From an uncultured Clostridium sp. (GTDB lineage Bacteria > Bacillota > Clostridia > TANB77 > CAG-508): DNA of 53,897 nucleotides. Every line of letters starts with the position of its first letter. The stretch's first letter is position 1. Where the stretch lies: contig CANTAQ010000009.1 in assembly GCA_947651825.1 (NCBI GenBank), positions 1-53,897 of the forward strand, read 5' to 3'. Below the pieces are notes generated by a model. That model was given only the letters and a program-made list of their open reading frames with translations, searched no databases and was not told where the DNA came from. Below are positions 1-8,599 of this stretch, one piece after another. The position numbers were made by a program, and so were the translations under genes.

Positions 1-52
1 GATTTCAACTGATGGCGGAACTGCAGATGCACCTAGAACAATTAGTCTATAA
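1..52 (+). CDS. C-terminal tail of an unidentified gene (partial)
   Basis: An open frame from base 2 ends at TAA 50-52 and encodes a tail ending GTADAPRTISL. It is followed at once by a strong intrinsic terminator, which supports it being a real gene end. The visible stretch is too short to assign a family. Confidence 0.4.
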   Translation, partial: ISTDGGTADAPRTISL

Positions 53-60
53 TATAAAAC

Positions 61-93
61 AAAAATCAGGATTTCGAAAAATCCTGATTTTTT
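61..93 (+). terminator. Intrinsic terminator
   Basis: A perfect 14-bp inverted repeat (61-74 with 79-92) encloses a 4-base loop and ends in a T run. It closes the upstream partial gene. Confidence 0.85.
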
Positions 94-109
94 GTTCCAT
101 TAGGAATGT

Positions 110-571
110 AAATTGCAGTTAGTTTTACTTTTACAGTCCGCCAAATCTCGTCGGAGCTTTCATTGTGTAAACAACAAGGTTCTGGGGTACCTCACCCACA
201 AGCTTTGCTTGTGAGGTGGGTCAGGTTCTTATATTTATTTTTTAATTGAACCCACGTTTGATACGCCAAAGAAGGAGGCTCGGGTCTTCAAACAAAATAA
301 ATATGAAACTCCTGCGTTTGGCTACTCTGTACCAAATTTCAATAAAAGCAAATCATTATAATTATTTGAAAACGAGTTCGACCAGCTAACGCTTCAGGGC
401 AACGTAAATGCGTAGCATTTTTGCCGAAGCGATTCGCTTTAATGTTAGTTCTTATCGTGCCAATACATTTGTTGTATTCTCTTCAATTAAAGCGGGTGGA
501 GAACGGAGTTTGAAAATAATTCATAATGATTTGTGATATTATCAATATTTTCCTCACACTAACTGCAATTT
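110..571. repeat. Gene-free palindrome-rich element with 14-bp inverted ends
   Basis: AAATTGCAGTTAGT at 110-123 recurs as its reverse complement at 558-571. The interior has no convincing gene and looks richer in G+C than its flanks. It holds several hairpins: CACAAGC/GCTTGTG around 189-222, an 11-bp ATATTTATTTT/AAAATAAATAT pair around 230-300, and small palindromes near 409-440. It could be a MITE-like non-autonomous element or a structured RNA. No target-site duplication is obvious. Confidence 0.4.
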
Positions 572-597
572 TTTTATAACTTTTTTTCATTTTAATC

Positions 598-626
598 TTT
601 ACAAATTGACTTAATTAATATAGAAT
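598..626 (+). promoter_or_regulatory. Sigma-A type promoter of tsaE operon
   Basis: TTTACA (598-603), a 17-base spacer and TAGAAT (621-626) lie about 17 bases before the tsaE start. Confidence 0.5.
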
Positions 627-642
627 AGGACTAGGTGAAATT

Positions 643-1099
643 ATGTTAAAATTTGTTTCAAATAATGAACTTGAAACTAAAGATATTGCCTATAAATTAG
701 CCTCAAAATTAAGTACTCGGAGATGTAATTATTTTGTCAGGCGATTTAGGTAGTGGAAAAACTAAATTTACAGAAGGTTTTTTATCTTATTGGAAACTAG
801 AAGATGAGATTTCTAGTCCAACATTTACAATTGTAAATGAATACACTAAAAAAGATATTAATGTTTATCATTTTGATGTTTACCGATTAGAGGATTTAGA
901 TGAATTTTATGCAATTGGTGGTACAGAATATTTTGATAAAGGAATCTGTATAATAGAATGGGGAGAACTACTCGAATCAATTTTGCCTAAGTATATTAAA
1001 ATAAACATTTCAAAAGATGATAATTATTTAAATGTTAGATATATAACTATAGAATTTAAGGGAGATTTCAATGATAATCTTAGCAATTTCAACATCTAG
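643..1099 (+). CDS. tsaE: TsaE, t6A tRNA modification ATPase, with +1 frameshift at CGG
   Basis: TsaE is the P-loop ATPase that works with TsaB and TsaD to make threonylcarbamoyladenosine (t6A) on ANN-reading tRNAs. From ATG 643 the frame encodes a normal TsaE N-terminus of 25 residues, then meets CGG (718-720) and would stop at 751. Skipping C718 gives Gly26 and continues with the Walker A GDLGSGKT (about 33-40), SSPTFTIVNEY and the FDVYRL motif to a stop at 1097-1099. The result is 151 residues, the usual family length. The downstream frame could only start internally at TTG 734, inside the P-loop strand. It overlaps tsaB by 29 bases in a tsaE-tsaB-rimI operon. One of seven C-GGR shift sites in the window; the gene shows no other damage. 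Confidence 0.9.
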
Positions 1100-1730
1100 T
1101 AATAATGCATCTGTCGCCTTATTAGAAAATGATATATGCATTAAAGAACTAAATATTATTAATGAAAAGACACATTCGGAAAAATTAATGCCTCTTATCG
1201 ATGAACTTTTTACTATTACAGGTTTTAGTCTTTCAGATGTATCTTTAATTGCTTGTGATAATGGTCCTGGCTCTTTTACAGGTCTTCGTATTGGTATTGC
1301 AACTACAAAAGCTTTAGCTGAGGTTAAAAATATTCCTGTTATTGGTCTTTCTTCTTTAGATGCACTTAGTTATAATGTTCCACAATCAAAATATATTTGT
1401 TCTTTAATAGATGCTAGAAATAATCAAGTTTATTGTGCAATTTTTGATAAAGAACACAATTTAATTTCTGATTACATGGCTGATGACATAAATAATTTAT
1501 TATCTATTTTTGAAAAATATAATGATATATCCTTTGTTGGAGATGGTTATACTAACCATAAAGATTTATTTAATCAATCAACAACTTATGATGACATTAT
1601 CTATAGTAAATATATTGGAGTATCTGCTTATAAAAAGTTTCTTTCTGGTAAATCTACTACTCCAGATTTACTTTCAGTTATGTATTTACGTAAATCTCAA
1701 GCTGAAAGAATGTTAAATTTAAAACAATAA
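1071..1730 (+). CDS. tsaB: TsaB, t6A biosynthesis scaffold
   Basis: This 219-residue protein begins MIILAISTSSNNASVAL, the ASKHA-fold start typical of TsaB, and carries the conserved NGPGSFTGLRIG segment near residues 65-76. TsaB has lost catalytic activity and bridges TsaD and TsaE in the t6A complex. Its ATG lies inside the end of tsaE, suggesting translational coupling. Order tsaE-tsaB-rimI is the common Firmicute arrangement. The length and reading frame are intact. Confidence 0.92.
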   Translation: MIILAISTSSNNASVALLENDICIKELNIINEKTHSEKLMPLIDELFTITGFSLSDVSLIACDNGPGSFTGLRIGIATTKALAEVKNIPVIGLSSLDALSYNVPQSKYICSLIDARNNQVYCAIFDKEHNLISDYMADDINNLLSIFEKYNDISFVGDGYTNHKDLFNQSTTYDDIIYSKYIGVSAYKKFLSGKSTTPDLLSVMYLRKSQAERMLNLKQ

Positions 1731-1790
1731 TTACTATTTTGCTAGCAAAATATCAGTTTTGTTTTAAATTTTTTATGGGTGATTATAATA

Positions 1791-2231
1791 TTGAAAAATC
1801 TTGAATTTAATAAAATGACTTTATCTGATTTAGATGAAATTACAGACACTTTTGAAAAAGATTTTCCTTGTTCATGGAAAGTATCTACTTTAAAGTCTGA
1901 ACTTAATAATTTATCCTCACAATATATACTTATTCGTTCTGCTTCAGAAATTATTGGATTTGCTGGAGTTTGGCTTTCTGTAGATGATGCTCACATAACT
2001 AATATTGTTGTAAAAAACTCTTATAGAAATAAAGGAATTGGTAGTCTATTATTAGAAAAACTTATAGAAATAACAAAAGAAAATTGTAAAGTTTCTTTAA
2101 CTTTAGAAGTTAACACAAAAAACATTTATGCCCAGAAACTTTACAATAAATACAATTTTAAAAATTTGGGCATAAGAAAAAAATATTATAATGGTACAGA
2201 TGACGCTTTTATTATGACATTATATTTATGA
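1791..2231 (+). CDS. rimI: RimI-like ribosomal protein/N-terminal acetyltransferase
   Basis: A GNAT-fold acetyltransferase with the acetyl-CoA loop RNKGIG and the typical RimI C-terminus LEVNTKN...LYNKYNF...GIRKKYY. RimI acetylates protein N-termini, classically of ribosomal protein S18; its position after tsaB is the usual genomic context. The start is uncertain. GGGTGAT at 1777-1783 is well spaced for TTG 1791, while GTG 1779 in the same frame overlaps that ribosome-binding sequence, so I prefer 1791 (146 residues). Confidence 0.88.
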   Translation: MKNLEFNKMTLSDLDEITDTFEKDFPCSWKVSTLKSELNNLSSQYILIRSASEIIGFAGVWLSVDDAHITNIVVKNSYRNKGIGSLLLEKLIEITKENCKVSLTLEVNTKNIYAQKLYNKYNFKNLGIRKKYYNGTDDAFIMTLYL

Positions 2232-2249
2232 TTAATTGGAGGAATACTA

Positions 2250-4634
2250 ATGAAAAAAAATGAATTATCTTACAAGGATTTAAAAAACTGTTGTAATCCA
2301 AATACTTTTAAATTTGAAACTACAGAAGAGCTTGATAGTGAAGGACTTGTATATGGACAAGAACGTGGAATAGCAGCTTTAGAATTTGGTTTAAAAGTAA
2401 ATTCTAAAGGTTATAACTTATATGTAGAAGGTCCATCTGGGGTTGGAAAGACAATGTATTCTAAACGTTATGTTGCTGAAATTGCCAAAAAAGCAAAAAC
2501 TCCAAGTGACTGGTGCTACATTTATAATTTTAATGATCCTAATGAACCTATTGCAGTTTCACTTCCTGCTGGTCAAGGAAAAGAATTTAAACAAACTATG
2601 GAAATTCTTACTCAAGAAGTTCATAAATATCTAAAAAGAACATTTAACAATGAAGATTTCGAAAAAGAAAAAAAATCAATTAAACAAAAGTATGAAGAAA
2701 AAAGAGAAAAATTACTAGCTTCTTTAAACAAAGAAACTATGAAATACGATTTCCAAATTAAAGCTGCACCAAATGGAATTTATATGCTTCCTATGGTTGA
2801 TGGCAAAGTTATAAATGATGAACAATTCGAACAATTAGATGATGATATAAAGAAAAAATTTGAAGAAAACTCAGAATTAGTTCAATCACAAATCATGCAA
2901 GTTATTGGTCAAATTAAAAATATTGAAAGAGAAGCTGATAAAAAAGTAGATGAATGGCAATCTAATGTAGCACTACTTACAATAAATACTTATATTAATC
3001 CTGTACGTACAATTTACAAAAAATATCCTAAAATTGTCACATTTTTAGATGACATAAAAAAAGATATTTTAAAAAATATAAATTTCTTTATAGCAGAAGA
3101 AGTTCCTACACCCGCTGCTCCACAAACACCTAAACCTGATATAAATAAACCTTGGCTTAATTATAGAGTAAATTTGTTTATTGACAATAGTAACATTGAA
3201 GGTTCTCCTGTTATAATGGATTCAAATTATGCATATCATAATTTATTTGGAAAATTAGAATATGAAAATCAATATGGTATGTTAAAAACAGATTTTACAA
3301 TGTTAAAGCCTGGTGCTCTTCATAAAGCTAATGGTGGTTACATTATACTTCAAGCTCAAGATTTATTAACAAATCAAGCATGTTATGATGCTCTAAAGAA
3401 AGCTTTATTAGTAAAAGAACTTAATATCGAAAATAACTTTGAACAACGTTCTTCTATGGTGATGATTTCTTTAAAACCTGAACCAATACCATTAAATGTT
3501 AAAGTATTGTTATTAGGGGATGCTAATATATATCATACCCTACTTGCAATTGACCCTGACTTTAAAAAATTATTTAAAATTAAAGTAGAATTTGAAGAAA
3601 CTGCACCTAGAAATGAAGAAAATGTTGTTAAACTTTCTAAATTTGTTCATAGTTTCTGCGAAAAAGAAGATTGTCTTCCTCTTGATAAATTTGCTATGGC
3701 AAAAGTTGTTGAATACACTTCTTCTCTAGCAGATGATAAAGAAAAACTTTCTACACATTTTAATGAAATAGGTGAAATAATTTCTGAAGCTTCTACTTGG
3801 GCAAAAATTTCTAGAAAGAAAGTAATTTCTGCTGATTACATTGAAAAAGCTTTGACTCAAAGAATTGAAAGAATTAAAAAATATGATTCTAAATATACCG
3901 AAATGATTGAAGAAAATACTTTGCTTATTGATACTGATGGCTATAAAGTTGGAGAAATTAATGGCTTAACTGTTATGTCTATTGGAGACTATACTTTTGG
4001 AAAACCAGCTAAAATAACAGCTAATACCTATATTGGAAAAACAGGAGTTGTAAATATAGAACGTGAAGTTGATTTGTCTGGTTCTACTCACTCAAAAGGT
4101 GTTCTTATATTAACTGGCTATTTAGGACAAAAATTTGCACAAGAATTCCCTCTTTCACTTACAGCAAGTTTATGTTTCGAACAATTATATAACGGTGTTG
4201 ATGGAGATAGTGCTTCAAGTACAGAAGGTTATGCAATACTTTCAAGTCTTTCTGGAATTCCTATAAATCAATCAATTGCAGTAACTGGTTCTGTAAATCA
4301 AAAGGGAAATATACAACCTATCGGTGGTGTAAATGAAAAAATTGAAGGTTTTTATAATGTTTGTAAAAAACGTGGTTTAAATAATGAACAAGGTGTTATA
4401 ATACCTATTCAAAACGTTCGTAATTTACATCTATCAGATGAAATTATTGAGGCTGTTAAAGAAAAGAAATTCCACATATATGCAGTATCAACAATAGATG
4501 AAGGAATCGAAGTTTTAACTGGTGTTCCTGCTGGAAAGAAAAACAAAAATGGAAATTACCCTGCTGGAACAGTTAATTATTTAGCTTATGAACAGTTAAA
4601 ACAATACTATGAAAATAGTAAAAAATTAGATTAA
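2250..4634 (+). CDS. Lon-like ATP-dependent protease (AAA_32/S16 type)
   Basis: A 794-residue protein with Walker A GPSGVGKT at residues 61-68, a long charged helical insertion (about 130-240) and a C-terminal S16 Lon protease domain. The catalytic Ser is in GDSASSTEG (about 650-658) and the Lys in GGVNEKIEG (about 695). The layout matches the Lon-related AAA_32 family rather than classical LonA, because no N-terminal LAN domain is present. It probably degrades specific or misfolded cytoplasmic proteins using ATP. The start follows GGAGGA at 2238. A long hairpin follows the gene. Confidence 0.9.
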   Translation: MKKNELSYKDLKNCCNPNTFKFETTEELDSEGLVYGQERGIAALEFGLKVNSKGYNLYVEGPSGVGKTMYSKRYVAEIAKKAKTPSDWCYIYNFNDPNEPIAVSLPAGQGKEFKQTMEILTQEVHKYLKRTFNNEDFEKEKKSIKQKYEEKREKLLASLNKETMKYDFQIKAAPNGIYMLPMVDGKVINDEQFEQLDDDIKKKFEENSELVQSQIMQVIGQIKNIEREADKKVDEWQSNVALLTINTYINPVRTIYKKYPKIVTFLDDIKKDILKNINFFIAEEVPTPAAPQTPKPDINKPWLNYRVNLFIDNSNIEGSPVIMDSNYAYHNLFGKLEYENQYGMLKTDFTMLKPGALHKANGGYIILQAQDLLTNQACYDALKKALLVKELNIENNFEQRSSMVMISLKPEPIPLNVKVLLLGDANIYHTLLAIDPDFKKLFKIKVEFEETAPRNEENVVKLSKFVHSFCEKEDCLPLDKFAMAKVVEYTSSLADDKEKLSTHFNEIGEIISEASTWAKISRKKVISADYIEKALTQRIERIKKYDSKYTEMIEENTLLIDTDGYKVGEINGLTVMSIGDYTFGKPAKITANTYIGKTGVVNIEREVDLSGSTHSKGVLILTGYLGQKFAQEFPLSLTASLCFEQLYNGVDGDSASSTEGYAILSSLSGIPINQSIAVTGSVNQKGNIQPIGGVNEKIEGFYNVCKKRGLNNEQGVIIPIQNVRNLHLSDEIIEAVKEKKFHIYAVSTIDEGIEVLTGVPAGKKNKNGNYPAGTVNYLAYEQLKQYYENSKKLD

Positions 4635-4650
4635 TTTTTAAATTAAAAAA

Positions 4651-4722
4651 GCTCCACATTGATATTCAATTTTGATATCCTTTATTTAAATTTTCAAAAT
4701 TGAATATCTAACAAATGGAGCC
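4651..4722 (+). terminator. Long hairpin terminator after the Lon-like gene
   Basis: GCTCCA (4651-4656) pairs with TGGAGC (4716-4721), and a perfect 15-bp inner stem joins 4661-4675 with 4694-4708. A T-rich tract follows on the plus strand. Confidence 0.7.
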
Positions 4723-4755
4723 AATTTTTATATATAGAAAAACAAGGAGGCTTCT

Positions 4756-5445
4756 ATGTCAGCATTTGTGTTAAAAGTAATTGCATGTATTAGTATGTTT
4801 ACAGATCATATTGGATATGTTATATTTAATAAATCTTCATATTTCAATTATATTGGACGCTTTGCCTTCCCTATCTTTGCTTTCCAAATTTCACAAGGTT
4901 ATATACATACTAAAAATATAAAAAAATATATGAAACGTTTATTAATATTTGCAGTTATTTCTCAAATACCATTTATACTTTTTCGTAGCAGTATAGTTGA
5001 TGGTTTTGCAATTAATACAATATTTACATTATTATTTGGTCTTATTTCTATATATTCTTATGACAAAATTAGTAAAGTTTGCGGTATATCTATAGGAATA
5101 TCATTGGGAATACTTGCAGAAATTTGCAAATTTGATTATGGATTTTATGGCGTTTTTTTAGTTTTATTATTTTATATTTTTAATAATAATAAAATCCTTC
5201 TTGTCTCTACTTTCTCATTAGTTACAATTATAAAATATTCTCAAATGCTTTTGCCTTACATCTCTTATGGTAGTGATACCATATTAAAAGCTCTTAAAAT
5301 TAATTTTCCTCTTTGTTTTTGTACACTCTTATCCTCTATATTTATTTGCTTTTATAATGGAAAAAAAGGGCATGACTCAAAATACCTATTGTATCTGTTC
5401 TACCCTTTACACCTTTTAGCAATTTATATATTAACTTTAGTTTAA
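4756..5445 (+). CDS. TraX-family membrane protein
   Basis: A 229-residue polytopic membrane protein beginning with the TraX-type signature LKVIACISMFTDHIGYVIF, followed by the Arg/Phe-Pro-Ile-Phe-Ala-Phe segment common in this family. About seven hydrophobic segments follow. TraX in the F plasmid acetylates pilin, but chromosomal homologues in Clostridia have no proven substrate and may be general acyltransferases. Its own ribosome site AAGGAGG precedes ATG 4756. It converges on gpr with a gap of six bases. Confidence 0.82.
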   Translation: MSAFVLKVIACISMFTDHIGYVIFNKSSYFNYIGRFAFPIFAFQISQGYIHTKNIKKYMKRLLIFAVISQIPFILFRSSIVDGFAINTIFTLLFGLISIYSYDKISKVCGISIGISLGILAEICKFDYGFYGVFLVLLFYIFNNNKILLVSTFSLVTIIKYSQMLLPYISYGSDTILKALKINFPLCFCTLLSSIFICFYNGKKGHDSKYLLYLFYPLHLLAIYILTLV

Positions 5446-5451
5446 AATATA

Positions 5452-6387
5452 TTACACTGCAAAATTTATTCCTCTTGCAACAACATCCTTCATATTTTCT
5501 ATCAGTTCATCTATTTCTTTTGGAGTAACTATTAAATTATAATCATTTGGAATTAATGCCTCTCTTATTAATTCATATTTATTTGCTTCTTTTAGATTAT
5601 TTAACTGTTCATTTGATTCCGCTTCTTTTTGTAGTTTTTCTATAAATATATTTATACTATCTGTTGCAATCGTCGCAGCATCTACTACCATCGGTACACC
5701 TATTGCAATTACTGGTATTCCTAATGTTTTTTCACTGATTTCATTTCTTGCATTTCCAACTCCAGCACCTGGAACTATTCCAGTATCTGCAATCTGCACA
5801 GTACTACTAATTCTTTCTATACTTTTAGATGCTAAACTGTCTATAACAATTATAAGCTTTGGTTTTATATTTTCCACTATTCCTTTTATAACTTCCATTG
5901 TTTCTATGCCAGTTGTTCCAAGAACTCCTGGTGCTATCGCACTTATTGGTCTTGCATCTTTTTCTAGATATTCTGGTGCATATTTTAATAAATGTCTTGT
6001 AATATCAATGTCTTTAATTACTTTTGGACCTAATGAGTCTGGAGTTACATATACATTTCCAAGTCCAACTACTAATATATCTCCTTCTTTATCTGTATGT
6101 TTATCTATTAAATTTTTTAATTCTTTTGTAACAATCTCTGATGCCTTTTGTATCTCTTCATTTCCTGCAATCTTTAGATTTTTAATATCTATTGTTATAT
6201 ATGTTCCTATAGGCTTTCCTATTGCTTCTTCTCCTTTTTCACTTGTTACTTTCACTCTAGTTGTTATAATATTTTCATTGTTTTCTTCTTTTTCTGATTC
6301 TATTCCATCAATTTCATTTTCTATCTTGTTTGCATTACGATAAAGGTCTCGTCTTTCTAATGCTAAATCAGTTCTAAAATTATACAT
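5452..6387 (-). CDS. gpr: Germination protease GPR
   Basis: GPR degrades small acid-soluble spore proteins at the start of germination, so its presence indicates an endospore former. The N-terminus FRTDLALERRDL is the hallmark of the family, and the long GLGN..TPDSLGP and ELI/APGV..TTGIET blocks are present. GTG 6396 would overlap the AGGAG ribosome site; ATG 6387 with AGGAGTGAT just upstream is the better start, giving 311 residues. The frame is intact. No clear sporulation sigma-factor promoter was identified by eye. Confidence 0.93.
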   Translation of the reverse strand: MYNFRTDLALERRDLYRNANKIENEIDGIESEKEENNENIITTRVKVTSEKGEEAIGKPIGTYITIDIKNLKIAGNEEIQKASEIVTKELKNLIDKHTDKEGDILVVGLGNVYVTPDSLGPKVIKDIDITRHLLKYAPEYLEKDARPISAIAPGVLGTTGIETMEVIKGIVENIKPKLIIVIDSLASKSIERISSTVQIADTGIVPGAGVGNARNEISEKTLGIPVIAIGVPMVVDAATIATDSINIFIEKLQKEAESNEQLNNLKEANKYELIREALIPNDYNLIVTPKEIDELIENMKDVVARGINFAV

Positions 6388-6518
6388 AAAAATCACTCCT
6401 AAAATATTTATTTATATATATTTTTAGGATTTTTCGTTTTTATATGCATTTTTCAAAAAATATATTTTTAATAATAATGTCAATTGACCCCGTCCCTAAT
6501 GGCTCGAACTGGTAAAAG

Positions 6519-6547
6519 TTGAGATTTATAAGCATTTGTGCTATAAT
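6519..6547 (+). promoter_or_regulatory. Strong sigma-A promoter upstream of the GC-rich gene
   Basis: TTGAGA (6519-6524), a 17-base spacer and a perfect TATAAT (6542-6547). It leaves an untranslated leader of about 190 bases before the gene at 6745. The rest of the 6397-6744 gap shows no gene. Confidence 0.6.
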
Positions 6548-6744
6548 ATAATTATGATTTTATATCATTTTATCTAATGGTGTATTTCGCTGTTAGAACT
6601 CCCGCATTTGAGGTGGAACTCTTTATTATTACCTCTCTTGCGTTTAATATATATAGCAGTACCCACGTCTAGCATTTCTCATCCTTAGCACAGCACATCC
6701 CTGTCCCTACACACAAAAACTATATTTTTTAGGAGGAACGTACA

Positions 6745-7731
6745 ATGAAAAAAACACGGTTTATGTCCATCGTTATGACCATCATCATGGTGTTCGGTCT
6801 GCTGGCCGGCACCGCTTCTGCCAGCGATATCCATCTGGATGCTGGCTCCGCCACCGTCTACATGGACAACTCCCGGGTCTACGGCATCGCCGCCTATATC
6901 GACGGCACCGGCAACATCCGCGTGGAGACTGAGAGCGACATGCTCAAGATTTTCTCCAAGGAGACCAGCGGTCTCTTTATTGTGCCCACTGACAGCCTTA
7001 TCGTGACTGATTGGGCCAATTACTTCGGCTATGCCTGGTCACAGAACGAAACGGCCCTGTATATCTACAGAAATGGCTCTACGACGCCCTCTTTGCCCAA
7101 TGATCCCAGCATTCCGCCCGAACCCTCTACCAAAACCGAGGCTGATGTCTTCGTGAATGGTCTTCGGGTGAACAACTCTGGCGTCCACGTCTACGGAGGG
7201 GAATTCTTTGTTGACAACTCCGCTGCCCTGCGCACCATTTTCCCCAAGGAGACCAATACCAACCTGCCGACCGTTACTGAAGCCACCTCCCTCAGGACCT
7301 TTGCCAATAAGTACAAGTATACCATGGTTTCCAATGGTAACAGAGTGTATCTGTACAACAACGGCAACGGACCTCTCGAGGTCAGCCTTAACGGCACATA
7401 TGTTGCCTTTCCCGACCAGCAGCCCTATGTTGTGAACAACCGGACGATGGTTCCTGTCAGGACCCTCGCAGAAACACTTGGCTTCACCGTCGAGTGGGTT
7501 AGCTCCAACAACGGCATCAAGCTTACTAAGGGCAGCATGGTGATGTGGATTTGGGTAGGTAACACAACCTACTATATCAACAACGTCAAATATACTATGG
7601 ACGTCAAGCCGTTCGTTACGAATAACGAACGGACGATGGTTCCGATTCGCTTCATCGGTGAGGCATTCGGATATGACGTCAAGTGGGACGGCTCCGGCAC
7701 CGTGCCTGTGGTCAGATTGAGTTCCAAATGA
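6745..7731 (+). CDS. Secreted protein with copper amine oxidase N-terminal-like repeats (GC-rich, foreign-looking)
   Basis: A 328-residue secreted protein with a signal peptide (about residues 1-26, ending ASAS) and a Pro-rich linker. Its C-terminus has two copies of the Cu_amine_oxidN1 module, seen as RTMVPVRTLAETLGF and RTMVPIRFIGEAFGY. These modules are common on Firmicute surface proteins; the function here is unknown. The gene is much richer in G+C than its surroundings, with C/G-ending codons and five in-frame CGG arginine codons, a codon that native genes here avoid. It has its own promoter and GC-rich terminator and looks like a recent single-gene acquisition. Confidence 0.85.
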   Translation: MKKTRFMSIVMTIIMVFGLLAGTASASDIHLDAGSATVYMDNSRVYGIAAYIDGTGNIRVETESDMLKIFSKETSGLFIVPTDSLIVTDWANYFGYAWSQNETALYIYRNGSTTPSLPNDPSIPPEPSTKTEADVFVNGLRVNNSGVHVYGGEFFVDNSAALRTIFPKETNTNLPTVTEATSLRTFANKYKYTMVSNGNRVYLYNNGNGPLEVSLNGTYVAFPDQQPYVVNNRTMVPVRTLAETLGFTVEWVSSNNGIKLTKGSMVMWIWVGNTTYYINNVKYTMDVKPFVTNNERTMVPIRFIGEAFGYDVKWDGSGTVPVVRLSSK

Positions 7732-7743
7732 CCAATTTTTTCA

Positions 7744-7785
7744 AACCCCCGCTGGACCTAAATGGTCCGGCGGGGGTTACCCTTT
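7744..7785 (+). terminator. GC-rich intrinsic terminator
   Basis: AACCCCCGC(t)GGACC pairs with GGTCC(g)GCGGGGGTT across 7744-7778, followed by CCCTTTT. Its composition matches the foreign gene it closes, so it probably arrived with that gene. Confidence 0.85.
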
Positions 7786-7797
7786 TATGTATTTTAT

Positions 7798-8433
7798 TTA
7801 ATTATTTTTGGATTTATCTTTACAATATTTCCTTACTGGACATTCATCACATTTTGGATTTCTTGCAGTACATGTTTTTCTTCCATGCCAAACCAACAAA
7901 TGATTTACATCTTTATAATATTCCTTTGGTAATAATTTCAATAAATCTTGTTCTATCTTTTCTGGTACACTATTTTTTGAAAGTCTCAATCTACTTGAAA
8001 TTCTTTTTGCATGTGTATCTACTGCTATTCCTTGTGGATTATTAAATGCTTCTAACATTATAACATTTGCACATTTCCTACCAACTCCTGGAAGACTCAT
8101 TAGGCTTTCCATATCTTCTGGTACAACTCCATTGTATTTTTCAATTATTGCTTCGGCCATTGCTTTTATATTTTTAGATTTAGTTTTATAAAATCCACAT
8201 GGATGGATTATCTTTTCTAATTCCTCTATTGGCATATTATTAATTTGCTCTGGTGTAGAATATTTTTCAAATAAATTTGGAGTAACTTTATTCACCCTTT
8301 CATCTGTACATTGTGCAGATAACATTACTGCTATTACCATTTCGAATGGTGTAGTGAAATCTAAGCTACAAGTAGCATCACTATAATATTCTTTTAATAT
8401 TTTTATTATTTCTATTGCTTCTTTTTTTTGCAT
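7798..8433 (-). CDS. nth: Endonuclease III
   Basis: A DNA glycosylase/AP lyase that removes oxidised pyrimidines in base excision repair. The 211-residue protein has the helix-hairpin-helix LPGVGRKCANVI with the catalytic Lys, then the catalytic Asp in VDTHAKRI, and the 4Fe-4S ligands in CTARNPKCDECPVRKYC (Cys-x6-Cys-x2-Cys-x5-Cys). All key residues are present and the length is normal. It converges on the terminator of the foreign gene. Confidence 0.95.
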   Translation of the reverse strand: MQKKEAIEIIKILKEYYSDATCSLDFTTPFEMVIAVMLSAQCTDERVNKVTPNLFEKYSTPEQINNMPIEELEKIIHPCGFYKTKSKNIKAMAEAIIEKYNGVVPEDMESLMSLPGVGRKCANVIMLEAFNNPQGIAVDTHAKRISSRLRLSKNSVPEKIEQDLLKLLPKEYYKDVNHLLVWHGRKTCTARNPKCDECPVRKYCKDKSKNN

Positions 8434-8461
8434 ATCTAATCCTTCTTTCTGTAGTTACTCT

Positions 8462-8566
8462 CTTAAGTAGACTAAAAAGTCCGTTCCATCTTGCTGGATG
8501 TTAACTTTTTAAAAATCCTCTTTAGTCGGTTTTTAAAAAGTTAACATCCACGTGGAACTACTTAAG
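8462..8566. repeat. 105-base inverted-repeat element
   Basis: A perfect 20-bp inverted repeat (8496-8515 with 8530-8549) is nested inside GTTCCA/TGGAAC (8483-8488, 8553-8558) and CTTAAGTAG/CTACTTAAG (8462-8470, 8558-8566). The left arm carries 12 extra bases including the palindrome GACTaaaaAGTC. It lies between nth and the exchanger gene. The nested arms suggest a MITE-like or REP-like element rather than a simple terminator. Confidence 0.6.
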
Positions 8567-8599
8567 CAAATCGTCACAGTTTAACTATGAATTGTAGGT

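Noticed and set aside
5906..6343. Plus-strand open frame opposite gpr
   Set aside because: Gpr on the other strand has clear family motifs; this frame is its shadow.
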